DNA from: Parapristionchus giblindavisi
Lineage: Eukaryota > Nematoda > Chromadorea > Rhabditida > Diplogasteridae
DNA length: 64,000 nt
Direction: 5' to 3'
Assembly (NCBI GenBank): GCA_943737045.1
Contig: CALSFV010000215.1
Span: forward strand, 62,001 to 126,000
Shown here: positions 51,222 to 62,340 of the stretch, in pieces
How positions within the stretch are numbered: the first letter of the stretch is position 1
Layout of the letters: every line of letters begins with the position of its first letter
Made by a program: the position numbers and the translations under genes
The notes under the pieces: generated by a model
What the model saw: only the letters and a program-made list of their open reading frames with translations
The model's database searches: none
What the model was told of the DNA's origin: nothing

Positions 51222-51937
51222 ACACATTGGAGAAAGCAAAGAGCAATGTTTCGTTGTGAATCGATTACATTACACAACAATTGCAAGTGAAAAAACGGAT
51301 TTTCTAGAATATCTTGAATACGGTCAAATTTCATGACTTGTACTACTAAGTCATTTTTGTAGAGCTCGTCGAGAGCTTTCGATTGGTATACTATGCTTGA
51401 GAATTTGCATGAAAATGAGGAGAGGTGAGATAAGAAATTTATTGTTGAATGAAAATAACGCTAAGTCCGGCTCTCTCTGAGGATCGATATGGCTTGTCGT
51501 GAGTTATGACTGATGAAATATGTACGTACCTCAATTCGAGGATGGGGAATCAGAATCACGAATAAAAATCGTATCCTTTGTGGAAAAGTTTTGAGAAAAA
51601 TAGCATTTTGTACTCAAAAAATCAGTTTTTTGAAGAAAACCGATAGAAGATCGCGTTTTTGCACGTATCCTTTCTTGAGTATCTTCTAGATTAGTTCATT
51701 TCGAATCGATTGGAAAAAACTTTTTTTGTTGTAGGTCAAAAATTGAGTGAGATATGGCTGCCAGAAGTGGAAGATCAAAAAATCGATAAAAATGCAAATT
51801 TGGCGAAATCAAGTGCCTAGGCCTTCTCCTTTACCTCACTATGGTCAATCATATAAATCTCATCCAAATCGGTGAGAAAAGTTTAAAAACTGTCGGGAAA
51901 AGGTCTCATTTTCCTACGTTTTTACAGGAGACCCGTG
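51222..51937 (-). repeat. right terminal inverted repeat, element copy 1 (716 bp)
   Basis: This is the reverse complement of 49916-50622, about 98% identical by my count apart from the subterminal replacement. The tip has its own small inverted repeat, GGTCTC at 51902-51907 and GAGACC at 51928-51933, which the left tip lacks. Confidence 0.9.
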
Positions 51938-51941
51938 TTAT
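51938..51941 (+). repeat. target site duplication TTAT, right, element copy 1
   Basis: TTAT directly follows CCCGTG and leads into TTGCC, resuming the monomer at the base where it was interrupted. It pairs with 49912-49915. Confidence 0.85.
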
Positions 51942-53863
51942 TGCCAAAAATGCATAATTCAATTTTGTTAATTCGGCTGAAGAGGCCGTTGTTCAACATG
52001 GGAACGTGCAAAATACTCAGAATTTTTTGCTCTTTCGTTTGGTATATGACACGCTGGGTCTAGCAGAAAATTTTTCATGTCAGGTAATTGTTTGGTCTTA
52101 TCAGAGTCAAAGCTACTTTTGTACTTTGGGCATTGTGCAATCAACACAAGATTACAGTTTGACATGAACTGAAGTGTAGATTATTCAGAATTTTTTGCTC
52201 TTTCACGTGGAATATGCTACGATAAGCTACGATAAAGCATTGACGTGTCACGAATTCTTTATTGCCAAAAATGCATAATTCAATTTTGTTAATTCGGCTG
52301 AAGTGGCCGTTGTTCAACATGGGAACGTGCAAAATACTCTGAATTTTTTGCTCTTTCGTTTGGTATATGACACGCTGGGTCTAGCAGAACATTTTTCATG
52401 TCAGGTAATCGTTTGGTCTTATCAGAGTGAAAGCTACTTTTGTACTTTGGGCATTGTACAATCAACACAAGATTACAGTTTGACATGAACTGAAGTGTAG
52501 ATTATTCAGAATTTTTTGCTCTTTCACGTGGAATATGCTACGATAAGCTACGATAAAGCATTGACGTGTCACGAATTCTTTATTGCCAAAAATGCATAAT
52601 TCAATTTTGTTAATTCGGCTGAAGTGGTCGTTGTTCAACATGGGAACGTGCAAAATACTCAGAATTTTTTGCTCTTTCGTTTGGTATATGACACGCTGGG
52701 TCTAGCAGAAAATTTTTCATTTCAGGTAATCTTTTGGTCTTATCAGAGTGAAAGCTACTTTTGTACTTTTGGCATTGTGCAATCAACACAAGATTACAGT
52801 TTGACATGAACTGAAGTGTAGATTATTCAGAATTTTTTGCTCTTTCACGTGGTATATGCTACGATAAGCTACGATAAAGCATTGACGTGTCACGAATTCT
52901 TTATTGCCAAAAATGCATAATTCAATTTTGTTAATTCGGCTGAAGTGGCCGTTGTTCAACATGGGAACGTGCAAAATACTCTGAATTTTTTGCTCTTTCG
53001 TTTGGTATATGACACGCTGGGTCTAGCAGAACATTTTTCATGTCAGGTAATCGTTTGGTCTTATCAGAGTGAAAGCTACTTTTGTACTTTGGGCATTGTG
53101 CAATCAACACAAGATTACAGTTTGACATGAACTGAAGTGTAGATTATTCAGAATTTTTTGCTCTTTCACGTGGACTATGCTACGATAAGCTACGATAAAG
53201 CATTGACGTGTCACGAATTCTTTATTGCCAAAAATGCATAATTCAATTTTGTTAATTCGGCTGAAGAGGCCGTTGTTCAACATGGGAACGTGCAAAATAC
53301 TCAGAATTTTTTGCTCTTTCGTTTGGTATATGACACGCTGGGTCTAGCAGAAAATTTTTCATGTCAGGTAATTGTTTGGTCTTATCAGAGTCAATTCTAC
53401 TTTTGTACTTTGGGCATTGTGCAATCAACACAAGATTACAGTTTGACATGAACTGAAGTGTAGATTATTCAGAATTTTTTGCTCTTTCACGTGGAATATG
53501 CTACGATAAGCTACGATAAAGCATTGACGTGTCACGAATTCTTTATTGCCAAAAATGCATAATTCAATTTTGTTAATTCGGCTGAAGTGGCCGTTGTTCA
53601 ACATGGGAACGTGCAAAATACTCTGAATTTTTTGCTCTTTCGTTTGGTATATGACACGCTGGGTCTAGCAGAACATTTTTCATGTCAGGTAATCGTTTGA
53701 TCTTATCAGAGTGAAAGCTACTTTTGTACTTTGGGCATTGTGCAATCAACACAAGATTACAGTTTGACATGAACTGAAGTGTAGATTATTCAGAATTTTT
53801 TGCTCTTTCACGTGGACTATGCTACGATAAGCTACGATAAAGCATTGACGTGTCACGAATTCT

Positions 53864-53867
53864 TTAT
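53864..53867 (+). repeat. target site duplication TTAT, left, element copy 2
   Basis: Same flank and same monomer position as copy 1 (GAATTCTTTAT before CACGG). It pairs with TTAT at 55890-55893. Confidence 0.85.
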
Positions 53868-54574
53868 CACGGATCTCCTGTAAGAATGAAAGAAGCAAAC
53901 CGACAGTTTTTCAACTTTTCTCACCGATTTGGATGAGATTTATATGATCGACCATAGTGAGGTAAAGGAGAAGGCCTAGCCACTTGATTTCGCCAAATTT
54001 GCATTTTTATCGATTTTTTGATCTTCCACTTCTGGCAGCCATATCTCACTCCATTTTTGACCTACAACAAAAAAAGTTTTACCCAATCGATTCGAAATGA
54101 ACTAATCTAGAAGATACTCAAGAAAGGATACGTGCAAAAACGCGATCTTCTACCGGTTTTCTTCAAAAAACTGATTTTTTGAGTACAAAATGCTAATTTT
54201 CTCAAAACTTTTCCACAAAGGATACGATTTTTATTCGTGATTCTGATTCCCCATCCTCGAATTGAGGTACGTACATATTTCATCAGTCATAACTCACGAC
54301 AAGCCATATCGATCCTCAGAGAGAGCCGGACTTAGCGTTATTTTCATTCAACAATAAATTTCTTATCTCACCTCTCCTCATTTTCATGCAAATTCTCAAG
54401 CATAGTATACCAATCGAAAGCTCTCGACGAGCTCTACAAAAATGACTTAGAAGTACTAGTCATGAAACTTGACCGTATTCAAGATATTCTAGAAAATCCG
54501 TTTTTTCACTTGCAATTGTTGTGTAATGTAATCGATTCACAACGAAACATTGCTCTTTGCTTTCTCCAATGTGT
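53868..54574 (+). repeat. left terminal inverted repeat, element copy 2 (707 bp)
   Basis: Same sequence as the left repeat of copy 1 except at 54231. It pairs with the reverse complement of 55174-55889. Confidence 0.9.
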
Positions 54575-54593
54575 TTACCAGCACCAGGAGTAG

Positions 54594-54692
54594 TACCAGC
54601 AGGCAGCTGATCATCCCAAGCCGATTGGATGGGCACTAAGGACTACAAAGAAGGGAGGGAAGTACAACCAGAAGGCGAAGGATCTGGACTTT
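54594..54692 (+). pseudogene. upstream remnant of the core's protein-coding region, copy 2
   Basis: The same HPKPIGWAL-containing frame and the same frame break in the T-run (54690-54693) are present as in copy 1. The break therefore predates the 3952-bp duplication and is not a sequencing slip in one copy. Confidence 0.45.
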
Positions 54693-55003
54693 TCAACGAG
54701 TACTACAATGATGCCATTGCGGAGGAAGTCGAGAAAAGAATGAAAGAAAAAGTGGACATCCTTCCCGCGGAGAGAATGACCCACGAACAAATCAAGCACC
54801 TCATCAGAACTCTCGTCGCAACGAAGAAGAAACATCTCGAGAGTGAGGGAGTGAGGAGCAGAAGAAGAAGAGCATTTCTGGATGATATGCTCATGGATTT
54901 GGAGGACGAAGAGATTCAGATCGAGGAGGAGGTCGATGTGGAAGAGGATGATAGAGAGATCACAGCTGAGGCTATCTATGATTTCGTTGGACTATTTCAA
55001 TGA
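54629..55003 (+). CDS. 124-codon ORF in element core, unrecognised (copy 2)
   Basis: The predicted protein is identical to that of 50677-51051: charged helical N-terminal half with MTHEQIKHLIRTL, a basic RSRRRR patch and an acidic tail. Identity here says nothing about selection, because the whole 3952-bp unit is nearly identical. The same doubts about the start, the frame break and expression apply. Confidence 0.45.
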   Translation: MGTKDYKEGREVQPEGEGSGLFNEYYNDAIAEEVEKRMKEKVDILPAERMTHEQIKHLIRTLVATKKKHLESEGVRSRRRRAFLDDMLMDLEDEEIQIEEEVDVEEDDREITAEAIYDFVGLFQ

Positions 55004-55173
55004 TCCGGATAGTTTTTTTTCGATCATTCCGATTCCAATATCGGAAATATCGATGAATAGTTTCGTATTACAGAAAGTTTATTTTTCAATGATGAATATC
55101 TCAGATAAACCTTTTTGCAATTTTATTTATTGTTCCTTCCTTTAACATTATTAACAAATAATTTTTTAAAAAC

Positions 55174-55889
55174 ACACATTGGAGAAAGCAAAGAGCAATG
55201 TTTCGTTGTGAATCGATTACATTACACAACAATTGCAAGTGAAAAAACGGATTTTCTAGAATATCTTGAATACGGTCAAATTTCATGACTTGTACTACTA
55301 AGTCATTTTTGTAGAGCTCGTCGAGAGCTTTCGATTGGTATACTATGCTTGAGAATTTGCATGAAAATGAGGAGAGGTGAGATAAGAAATTTATTGTTGA
55401 ATGAAAATAACGCTAAGTCCGGCTCTCTCTGAGGATCGATATGGCTTGTCGTGAGTTATGACTGATGAAATATGTACGTACCTCAATTCGAGGATGGGGA
55501 ATCAGAATCACGAATAAAAATCGTATCCTTTGTGGAAAAGTTTTGAGAAAAATAGCATTTTGTACTCAAAAAATCAGTTTTTTGAAGAAAACCGATAGAA
55601 GATCGCGTTTTTGCACGTATCCTTTCTTGAGTATCTTCTAGATTAGTTCATTTCGAATCGATTGGAAAAAACTTTTTTTGTTGTAGGTCAAAAATTGAGT
55701 GAGATATGGCTGCCAGAAGTGGAAGATCAAAAAATCGATAAAAATGCAAATTTGGCGAAATCAAGTGCCTAGGCCTTCTCCTTTACCTCACTATGGTCAA
55801 TCATATAAATCTCATCCAAATCGGTGAGAAAAGTTTAAAAACTGTCGGGAAAAGGTCTCATTTTCCTACGTTTTTACAGGAGACCCGTG
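55174..55889 (-). repeat. right terminal inverted repeat, element copy 2 (716 bp)
   Basis: Same as 51222-51937, including the extra tip hairpin (GGTCTC at 55854-55859, GAGACC at 55880-55885). Confidence 0.9.
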
Positions 55890-55893
55890 TTAT
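55890..55893 (+). repeat. target site duplication TTAT, right, element copy 2
   Basis: TTAT follows CCCGTG at the element end and continues as TTGCCAAAAATG of the interrupted monomer. Confidence 0.85.
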
Positions 55894-56209
55894 TGCCAAA
55901 AATGCATAATTCAATTTTGTTAATTCGGCTGAAGAGGCCGTTGTTCAACATGGGAACGTGCAAAATACTCAGAATTTTTTGCTCTTTCGTTTGGTATATG
56001 ACACGCTGGGTCTAGCAGAAAATTTTTCATGTCAGGTAATTGTTTGGTCTTATCAGAGTCAAAGCTACTTTTGTACTTTGGGCATTGTGCAATCAACACA
56101 AGATTACAGTTTGACATGAACTGAAGTGTAGATTATTCAGAATTTTTTGCTCTTTCACGTGGAATATGCTACGATAAGCTACGATAAAGCATTGACGTGT
56201 CACGAATTC

Positions 56210-58140
56210 TTTATTGCCAAAAATGCATAATTCAATTTTGTTAATTCGGCTGAAGTGGCCGTTGTTCAACATGGGAACGTGCAAAATACTCTGAATTTTT
56301 TGCTCTTTCGTTTGGTATATGACACGCTGGGTCTAGCAGAACATTTTTCATGTCAGGTAATCGTTTGGTCTTATCAGAGTGAAAGCTACTTTTGTACTTT
56401 GGGCATTGTACAATCAACACAAGATTACAGTTTGACATGAACTGAAGTGTAGATTATTCAGAATTTTTTGCTCTTTCACGTGGAATATGCTACGATAAGC
56501 TACGATAAAGCATTGACGTGTCACGAATTCTTTATTGCCAAAAATGCATAATTCAATTTTGTTAATTCGGCTGAAGTGGTCGTTGTTCAACATGGGAACG
56601 TGCAAAATACTCAGAATTTTTTGCTCTTTCGTTTGGTATATGACACGCTGGGTCTAGCAGAAAATTTTTCATTTCAGGTAATCTTTTGGTCTTATCAGAG
56701 TGAAAGCTACTTTTGTACTTTTGGCATTGTGCAATCAACACAAGATTACAGTTTGACATGAACTGAAGTGTAGATTATTCAGAATTTTTTGCTCTTTCAC
56801 GTGGTATATGCTACGATAAGCAACGATAAAGCATTGACGTGTCACGAATTCTTTATTGCCAAAAATGCATAATTCAATTTTGTTAATTCGGCTGAAGTGG
56901 CCGTTGTTCAACATGGGAACGTGCAAAATACTCAGAATTTTTTGCTCTTTCGTTTGGTATATGACACGCTGTGTCTAACAGAAAATTTTTCATGTCAGGT
57001 AATCGTTTGGTCTTATCAGAGTGAAAGCTACTTTTGTACTTTGGGCATTGTGCAATCAACACAAGATTACAGTTTGACATGAACTGAAGTGTAGATTATG
57101 CAGAATTTTTTGCTCTTTCACGTGGTATATGCTACGATAAGCTACGATAAAGCATTGACGTGTCACGAATTCTTTATTGCCAAAAATGCATAATTCAATT
57201 TTGTTAATTCGGCTGAAGTGGCCGTTGTTCAACATGGGAACGTGCAAAATACTCTGAATTTTTTGCTCTTTCGTTTGGTATATGACACGCTGGGTCTAGC
57301 AGAACATTTTTCATGTCAGGTAATCGTTTGGTCTTATCAGAGTGAAAGCTACTTTTGTACTTTGGGCATTGTACAATCAACACAAGATTACAGTTTGACA
57401 TGAACTGAAGTGTAGATTATTCAGAATTTTTTGCTCTTTCACGTGGAATATGCTACGATAAGCTACGATAAAGCATTGACGTGTCACGAATTCTTTATTG
57501 CCAAAAATGCATAATTCAATTTTGTTAATTCGGCTGAAGTGGTCGTTGTTCAACATGGGAACGTGCAAAATACTCAGAATTTTTTGCTCTTTCGTTTGGT
57601 ATATGACACGCTGGGTCTAGCAGAAAATTTTTCATTTCAGGTAATCTTTTGGTCTTATCAGAGTGAAAGCTACTTTTGTACTTTTGGCATTGTGCAATCA
57701 ACACAAGATTACAGTTTGACATGAACTGAAGTGTAGATTATTCAGAATTTTTTGCTCTTTCACGTGGTATATGCTACGATAAGCAACGATAAAGCATTGA
57801 CGTGTCACGAATTCTTTATTGCCAAAAATGCATAATTCAATTTTGTTAATTCGGCTGAAGTGGCCGTTGTTCAACATGGGAACGTGCAAAATACTCAGAA
57901 TTTTTTGCTCTTTCGTTTGGTATATGACACGCTGTGTCTAACAGAAAATTTTTCATGTCAGGTAATCGTTTGGTCTTATCAGAGTGAAAGCTACTTTTGT
58001 ACTTTGGGCATTGTGCAATCAACACAAGATTACAGTTTGACATGAACTGAAGTGTAGATTATGCAGAATTTTTTGCTCTTTCACGTGGTATATGCTACGA
58101 TAAGCTACGATAAAGCATTGACGTGTCACGAATTCTTTAT
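56210..58140 (+). repeat. higher-order repeat, two copies of a 963-bp trimer
   Basis: Three monomers are repeated with their rare markers: ATTGTACAAT (56408, 57371), TACTTTTGGCATT (56716, 57679), GCAACGATAA (56820, 57783), CTGTGTCTAACAG (56970, 57933) and GATTATGCAG (57095, 58058). Confidence 0.85.
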
Positions 58141-58149
58141 TGCCAAAAA

Positions 58150-59440
58150 TGCATAATTCAATTTTGTTAATTCGGCTGAAGTGGCCGTTGTTCAACATGG
58201 GAACGTGCAAAATACTCAGAATTTTTTGCTCTTTCGTTTGGTATATGACACGCTGGGTCTAGCAGAAAATTTTTCATGTCAGGTAATCGTTTGGTCTTAT
58301 CAGAGTGAAAGCTACTTTTGTACTTTGGGCATTGTGCAATCAACACAAGATTACAGTTTGACATGAACTGAAGTGTAGATTATTCAGAATTTTTTGCTCT
58401 TTCACGTGGTATATGCTACGATAAGCTACGATAAAGCATTGACGTGTCACGAATTCTTTATTGCCAAAAATGCATAATTCAATTGTGTTAATTCGGCTGA
58501 AGAGGCCGTTGTTCAACATGGGAACGTGCAAAATACTCAGAATTTTTTGCTCTTTCGTTTGGTATATGACACGCTGGGTCTAGCAGAAAATTTTTCATGT
58601 CAGGTAATTGTTTGGTCTTATCAGAGTCAAAGCTACTTTTGTACTTTGGGCATTGTGCAATCAACACAAGATTACAGTTTGACATGAACTGAAGTGTAGA
58701 TTATTCAGAATTTTTTGCTCTTTCACGTGGTATATGCTACGATAAGCTACGATAAAGCATTGACGTGTCACGAATTCTTTATTGCCAAAAATGCATAATT
58801 CAATTTTGTTAATTCGGCTGAAGTGGCCGTTGTTCAACATGGGAACGTGCAAAATACTCAGAATTTTTTGCTCTTTCGTTTGGTATATGACACGCTGGGT
58901 CTAGCAGAAAATTTTTCATGTCAGGTAATCGTTTGGTCTTATCAGAGTGAAAGCTACTTTTGTACTTTGGGCATTGTGCAATCAACACAAGATTACAGTT
59001 TGACATGAACTGAAGTGTAGATTATTCAGAATTTTTTGCTCTTTCACGTGGTATATGCTACGATAAGCTACGATAAAGCATTGACGTGTCACGAATTCTT
59101 TATTGCCAAAAATGCATAATTCAATTGTGTTAATTCGGCTGAAGAGGCCGTTGTTCAACATGGGAACGTGCAAAATACTCAGAATTTTTTGCTCTTTCGT
59201 TTGGTATATGACACGCTGGGTCTAGCAGAAAATTTTTCATGTCAGGTAATTGTTTGGTCTTATCAGAGTCAAAGCTACTTTTGTACTTTGGGCATTGTGC
59301 AATCAACACAAGATTACAGTTTGACATGAACTGAAGTGTAGATTATTCAGAATTTTTTGCTCTTTCACGTGGTATATGCTACGATAAGCTACGATAAAGC
59401 ATTGACGTGTCACGAATTCTTTATTGCCAAAAATGCATAA
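58150..59440 (+). repeat. higher-order repeat, two copies of a 642-bp dimer
   Basis: The two-monomer unit is marked by TTCAATTGTGTTAATTC (58479, 59121) followed by the AGAGGCC / GTAATTGTTTGG type. The two copies are adjacent. Confidence 0.8.
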
Positions 59441-60579
59441 TTCAATTTTGTTAATTCGGCTGAAGTGGCCGTTGTTCAACATGGGAACGTGCAAAATACT
59501 CAGAATTTTTTGCTCTTTCGTTTGGTATATGACACGCTGGGTCTAGCAGAAAATTTTTCATGTCAGGTAATTGTTTGGTCTTATCAGAGTCAAAGCTACT
59601 TTTGTACTTTGGGCATTGTGCAATCAACACAAGATTACAGTTTGACATGAACTGAAGTGTAGATTATTCAGAATTTTTTGCTCTTTCACGTGGTATATGC
59701 TACGATAAGCTACGATAAAGCATTGACGTGTCACGAATTCTTTATTGCCAAAAATGCATAATTCAATTTTGTTAATTCGGCTGAAGTGGCCGTTGTTCAA
59801 CATGGGAACGTGCAAAATACTCTGAATTTTTTGCTCTTTCGTTTGGTATATGACACGCTGGGTCTAGCAGAACATTTTTCATGTCAGGTAATCGTTTGGT
59901 CTTATCAGAGTGAAAGCTACTTTTGTACTTTGGGCATTGTGCAATCAACACAAGATTACAGTTTGACATGAACTGAAGTGTAGATTATTCAGAATTTTTT
60001 GCTCTTTCACGTGGAATATGCTACGATAAGCTACGATAAAGCATTGACGTGTCACGAATTCTTTATTGCCAAAAATGCATAATTCAATTTTGTTAATTCG
60101 GCTGAAGTGGCCGTTGTTCAACATGGGAACGTGCAAAATACTCTGAATTTTTTGCTCTTTCGTTTGGTATATGACACGCTGGGTCTAACAGAAAATTTTT
60201 CATGTCAGGTAATCGTTTGGTCTTATCAGAGTGAAAGCTACTTTTGTACTTTGGGCATTGTGCAATCAACACAAGATTACAGTTTGACATGAACTGAAGT
60301 GTAGATTATTCAGAATTTTTTGCTCTTTCACGTGGTATATGCTACGATAAGCTACGATGAAGCATTGACGTGTCACGAATTCTTTATTGACAAAAATGCA
60401 TAATTCAATTTTGTTAATTCGGCTGAAGTGGCCGTTGTTCAACATGGGAACGTGCAAAATACTCAGAATTTTTTGCTCTTTCGTTTGGTATATGACACGC
60501 TGGGTCTAGCAGAACATTTTTCATGTCAGGTAATCGTTTGGTCTTATCAGAGTGAAAGCTACTTTTGTACTTTGGGCAT

Positions 60580-62340
60580 TGTGCAATCAACACAAGATTA
60601 CAGTTTGACATGAACTGAAGTGTAGATTATTCAGAATTTTTTGCTCTTTCACGTGGTATTTGCTACGATAAGCTACGATAAAGCATTGACGTGTCACGAA
60701 TTCTTTATTGCCAAAAATGCATAATTCAATTTTGTTAATTCGGCTGAAGAGGCCGTTGTTCAACATGGGAACGTGCAAAATACTCTGAATTTTTTGCTCT
60801 TTCGTTTGGTATATGACACGCTGGGTCTAGCAGAACATTTTTCATGTCAGGTAATCGTTTGGTCTTATCAGAGTGAAAGCTACTTTTGTACTTTGGGCAT
60901 TGTGCAATCAACACAAGATTACAGTTTGACATGAACTGAAGTGTAGATTATTCAGAATTTTTTGCTCTTTCACGTGGTATATGCTACGATAAGCTACGAT
61001 AAAGCATTGACGTGTCACGAATTCTTTATTGCCAAAAATGCATAATTCAATTTTGTTAATTCGGCTGAAGTGGCCGTTGTTCAACATGGGAACGTGCAAA
61101 ATACTCTGAATTTTTTGCTCTTTCGTTTGGTATATGACACGCTGGGTCTAGCAGAACATTTTTCATGTCAGGTAATCGTTTGGTCTTATCAGAGTGAAAG
61201 CTACTTTTGTACTTTGGGCATTGTGCAATCAACACAAGATTACAGTTTGACATGAACTGAAGTGTAGATTATTCAGAATTTTTTGCTCTTTCACGTGGAA
61301 TATGCTACGATAAGCTACGATAAAGCATTGACGTGTCACGAATTCTTTATTGCCAAAAATGCATAATTCAATTTTGTTAATTCGGCTGAAGTGGCCGTTG
61401 TTCAACATGGGAACGTGCAAAATACTCTGAATTTTTTGCTCTTTCGTTTGGTATATGACACGCTGGGTCTAACAGAAAATTTTTCATGTCAGGTAATCGT
61501 TTGGTCTTATCAGAGTGAAAGCTACTTTTGTACTTTGGGCATTGTGCAATCAACACAAGATTACAGTTTGACATGAACTGAAGTGTAGATTATTCAGAAT
61601 TTTTTGCTCTTTCACGTGGTATTTGCTACGATAAGCTACGATAAAGCATTGACGTGTCACGAATTCTTTATTGCCAAAAATGCATAATTCAATTTTGTTA
61701 ATTCGGCTGAAGAGGCCGTTGTTCAACATGGGAACGTGCAAAATACTCTGAATTTTTTGCTCTTTCGTTTGGTATATGACACGCTGGGTCTAGCAGAACA
61801 TTTTTCATGTCAGGTAATCGTTTGGTCTTATCAGAGTGAAAGCTACTTTTGTACTTTGGGCATTGTGCAATCAACACAAGATTACAGTTTGACATGAACT
61901 GAAGTGTAGATTATTCAGAATTTTTTGCTCTTTCACGTGGTATATGCTACGATAAGCTACGATAAAGCATTGACGTGTCACGAATTCTTTATTGCCAAAA
62001 ATGCATAATTCAATTTTGTTAATTCGGCTGAAGTGGCCGTTGTTCAACATGGGAACGTGCAAAATACTCTGAATTTTTTGCTCTTTCGTTTGGTATATGA
62101 CACGCTGGGTCTAGCAGAACATTTTTCATGTCAGGTAATCGTTTGGTCTTATCAGAGTGAAAGCTACTTTTGTACTTTGGGCATTGTGCAATCAACACAA
62201 GATTACAGTTTGACATGAACTGAAGTGTAGATTATTCAGAATTTTTTGCTCTTTCACGTGGAATATGCTACGATAAGCTACGATAAAGCATTGACGTGTC
62301 ACGAATTCTTTATTGCCAAAAATGCATAATTCAATTTTGT
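60580..62340 (+). repeat. higher-order repeat, 963-bp offset (trimer)
   Basis: GTGGTATTTGCTACG (60654, 61617) and the combination of AGAGGCC with ACTCTGAA and CAGAACATT in one monomer (60.75, 61.71 kb) recur at 963 bp. The GGGTCTAACAG monomer occurs at 60181 and again 1284 bp on (61465). Confidence 0.75.

Larger units (their letters stand above)
49916..51937 (+). mobile_element. non-autonomous DNA transposon with long terminal inverted repeats, copy 1
   Basis: This 2022-bp insertion interrupts a satellite monomer just after its EcoRI site. It has inverted repeats of 707 bp (49916-50622) and 716 bp (51222-51937), a unique core of about 600 bp, tips CACGGATCTCCTGTAA and CACGGGTCTCCTGTAA (read inward), and a TTAT duplication. 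No DDE transposase, reverse transcriptase, poly(A) tail or LTR signature is present, so mobility would need proteins supplied elsewhere. CAC..GTG tips with a 4-bp duplication occur in several DNA-transposon groups, for example Chapaev within CMC; Sola also makes 4-bp duplications. I cannot assign the superfamily. A fold-back type element is the alternative description. Confidence 0.85.
48902..52853 (+). repeat. 3952-bp repeat unit containing element and six satellite monomers, copy 1
   Basis: The unit equals 2022 bp (element) + 4 bp (target duplication) + 6 x 321 bp. Everything from just after 48901 to 52853 recurs at +3952. The left limit is set by A at 48901 against T at 52853. By eye the only difference I found is at 50279 (A here, T at 54231). 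Confidence 0.85.
51938..53867 (+). repeat. 321-bp satellite array, block 2 (between the two element copies)
   Basis: The block is 1930 bp, which is 6 x 321 plus the 4-bp target duplication. EcoRI sites run from 52252 to 53857 at 321-bp spacing. It mixes types of the second subfamily (AGAGGCC, ACTCTGAA with CAGAACATT) and one monomer of the first type (AGTGGTC, TTTTTCATTTCAG; about 52.6-52.8 kb). Confidence 0.95.
54575..55173 (+). other. unique core of element copy 2
   Basis: It matches 50623-51221, including the small hairpin at 55027-55046. It contains the ORF at 54629-55003 and the upstream remnant in the other frame. Confidence 0.75.
53868..55889 (+). mobile_element. non-autonomous DNA transposon with long terminal inverted repeats, copy 2
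   Basis: It is identical in length and organisation to 49916-51937, and base-identical except T at 54231 against A at 50279 as far as I could compare by eye. The right inverted repeat of both copies supports T as the older base. Because flanks, target site and neighbouring monomers are also shared at exactly +3952, this copy arose by duplication of the satellite segment and not by a new transposition. Confidence 0.87.
52854..56805 (+). repeat. 3952-bp repeat unit containing element and six satellite monomers, copy 2
   Basis: This is the direct neighbour of copy 1. The exchange point lies between 52854 and about 52869, inside ATATGCTACGATAAGC: to the right 56822 has A (GCAACGATAA) where 52870 has T, and to the left 48901 and 52853 differ. 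Downstream of 56.8 kb the sequence no longer follows copy 1. Confidence 0.85.

Noticed and set aside
51101..51334. Minus-strand ORFs of the element, including one of 61 codons running into the right inverted repeat and those antisense to the 124-codon ORF
   Set aside because: They are antisense to, or lie in, inverted-repeat sequence. Composition is ordinary AT-rich noise and I see no domain.
51500..51560. Hammerhead ribozyme core from CTGATGAAAT in the right inverted repeat
   Set aside because: No GAAA after a stem II at the right distance and no cleavage-site arrangement. The satellite monomers lack CTGATGA.
49916..51937. LTR or LINE retrotransposon
   Set aside because: Terminal repeats are inverted, not direct. 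There is no reverse transcriptase, primer-binding site or poly(A) tail.
53868..55889. Second, independent transposon insertion
   Set aside because: Identical flanks, target base and neighbouring monomers at exactly +3952 show that the copy came by duplication of the surrounding DNA.
48902..56805. The 3952-bp duplication as a pure assembly artefact
   Set aside because: The copies differ at 50279/54231 and the outer flanks are different on each side. Not fully excluded without reads.
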